The notes below the pieces were generated by a model. That model saw nothing but the letters and a program-made list of their open reading frames with translations, was not told the origin of the DNA and made no database searches. A program made the translations under genes and the position numbers. This document shows, piece by piece, positions 5,577-5,579 of a stretch of 5,579 nucleotides of DNA. Each line of letters begins with the position of its first letter. Positions within the stretch are counted from its first letter, which is position 1. Source of the stretch: an uncultured Brevibacterium sp. (lineage in GTDB: Bacteria; Actinomycetota; Actinomycetes; Actinomycetales; Brevibacteriaceae); the NCBI GenBank assembly GCA_902489215.1, contig CABTZE010000137.1, positions 1-5,579 of the forward strand. Direction: 5' to 3'.

Positions 5577-5579
5577 AAC

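Noticed and set aside
5519..5578. Open frame from a GTG at 5519 to the window edge
   Set aside because: It has only about 20 codons, no good SD before the GTG, and an Arg/Gly-rich translation typical of chance GC-rich frames. The SD-like AAGGGGGAGG nearer the edge points to a start outside the window.

Overview
The window looks like part of a chromosome, or a contig end, from a high-GC Gram-positive bacterium (Actinomycetota). The GC-rich base composition, frequent GTG starts, 4-base stop/start overlaps, strong purine-rich Shine-Dalgarno sites and long antisense shadow ORFs all point that way. I cannot name the genus. No rRNA, tRNA, insertion sequence, integrase, CRISPR array or phage gene is visible.

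Layout: every convincing gene is on the + strand. (1) 1-1249 is the 3' part of a class I adenylate-forming enzyme (acyl/aryl-AMP or acyl-CoA ligase). Its N-terminal subdomain lies beyond the left edge. (2) 1246-2571 is a complete FabF-like beta-ketoacyl synthase with an intact Cys-His-His set, sharing a GTGA stop/start overlap with the ligase. (3) 2572-2700 is a 129-base gap with a possible hairpin and the SD of the next gene. (4) 2701-4281 is a polytopic YfcC/DcuC-family carboxylate or amino acid carrier. (5) 4278-4340 is a possible 20-codon mini-ORF that bridges the carrier and the next gene through GTGA and ATGA overlaps. (6) 4337-5512 is an acyl-CoA dehydrogenase-fold flavoprotein whose two known catalytic-Glu positions appear to hold Pro and Phe. 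(7) 5513-5579 has no convincing complete gene, but the last bases look like the SD of another + strand gene just outside.

How the genes may work together (inference): the ligase would activate a carboxylic acid, the ketosynthase would extend an acyl chain, and the acyl-CoA dehydrogenase-like flavoprotein would oxidise, desaturate or hydroxylate an acyl intermediate. The carrier would move a carboxylate or amino acid across the membrane. An adenylating enzyme translationally coupled to a stand-alone ketosynthase fits a dedicated acyl or polyketide-like pathway better than housekeeping fatty acid synthesis. No carrier protein, reductase, dehydratase or acyltransferase is in view, so the product cannot be deduced. 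The most notable points are the flavoprotein's missing catalytic base and the mini-ORF junction. Neither proves a new system.
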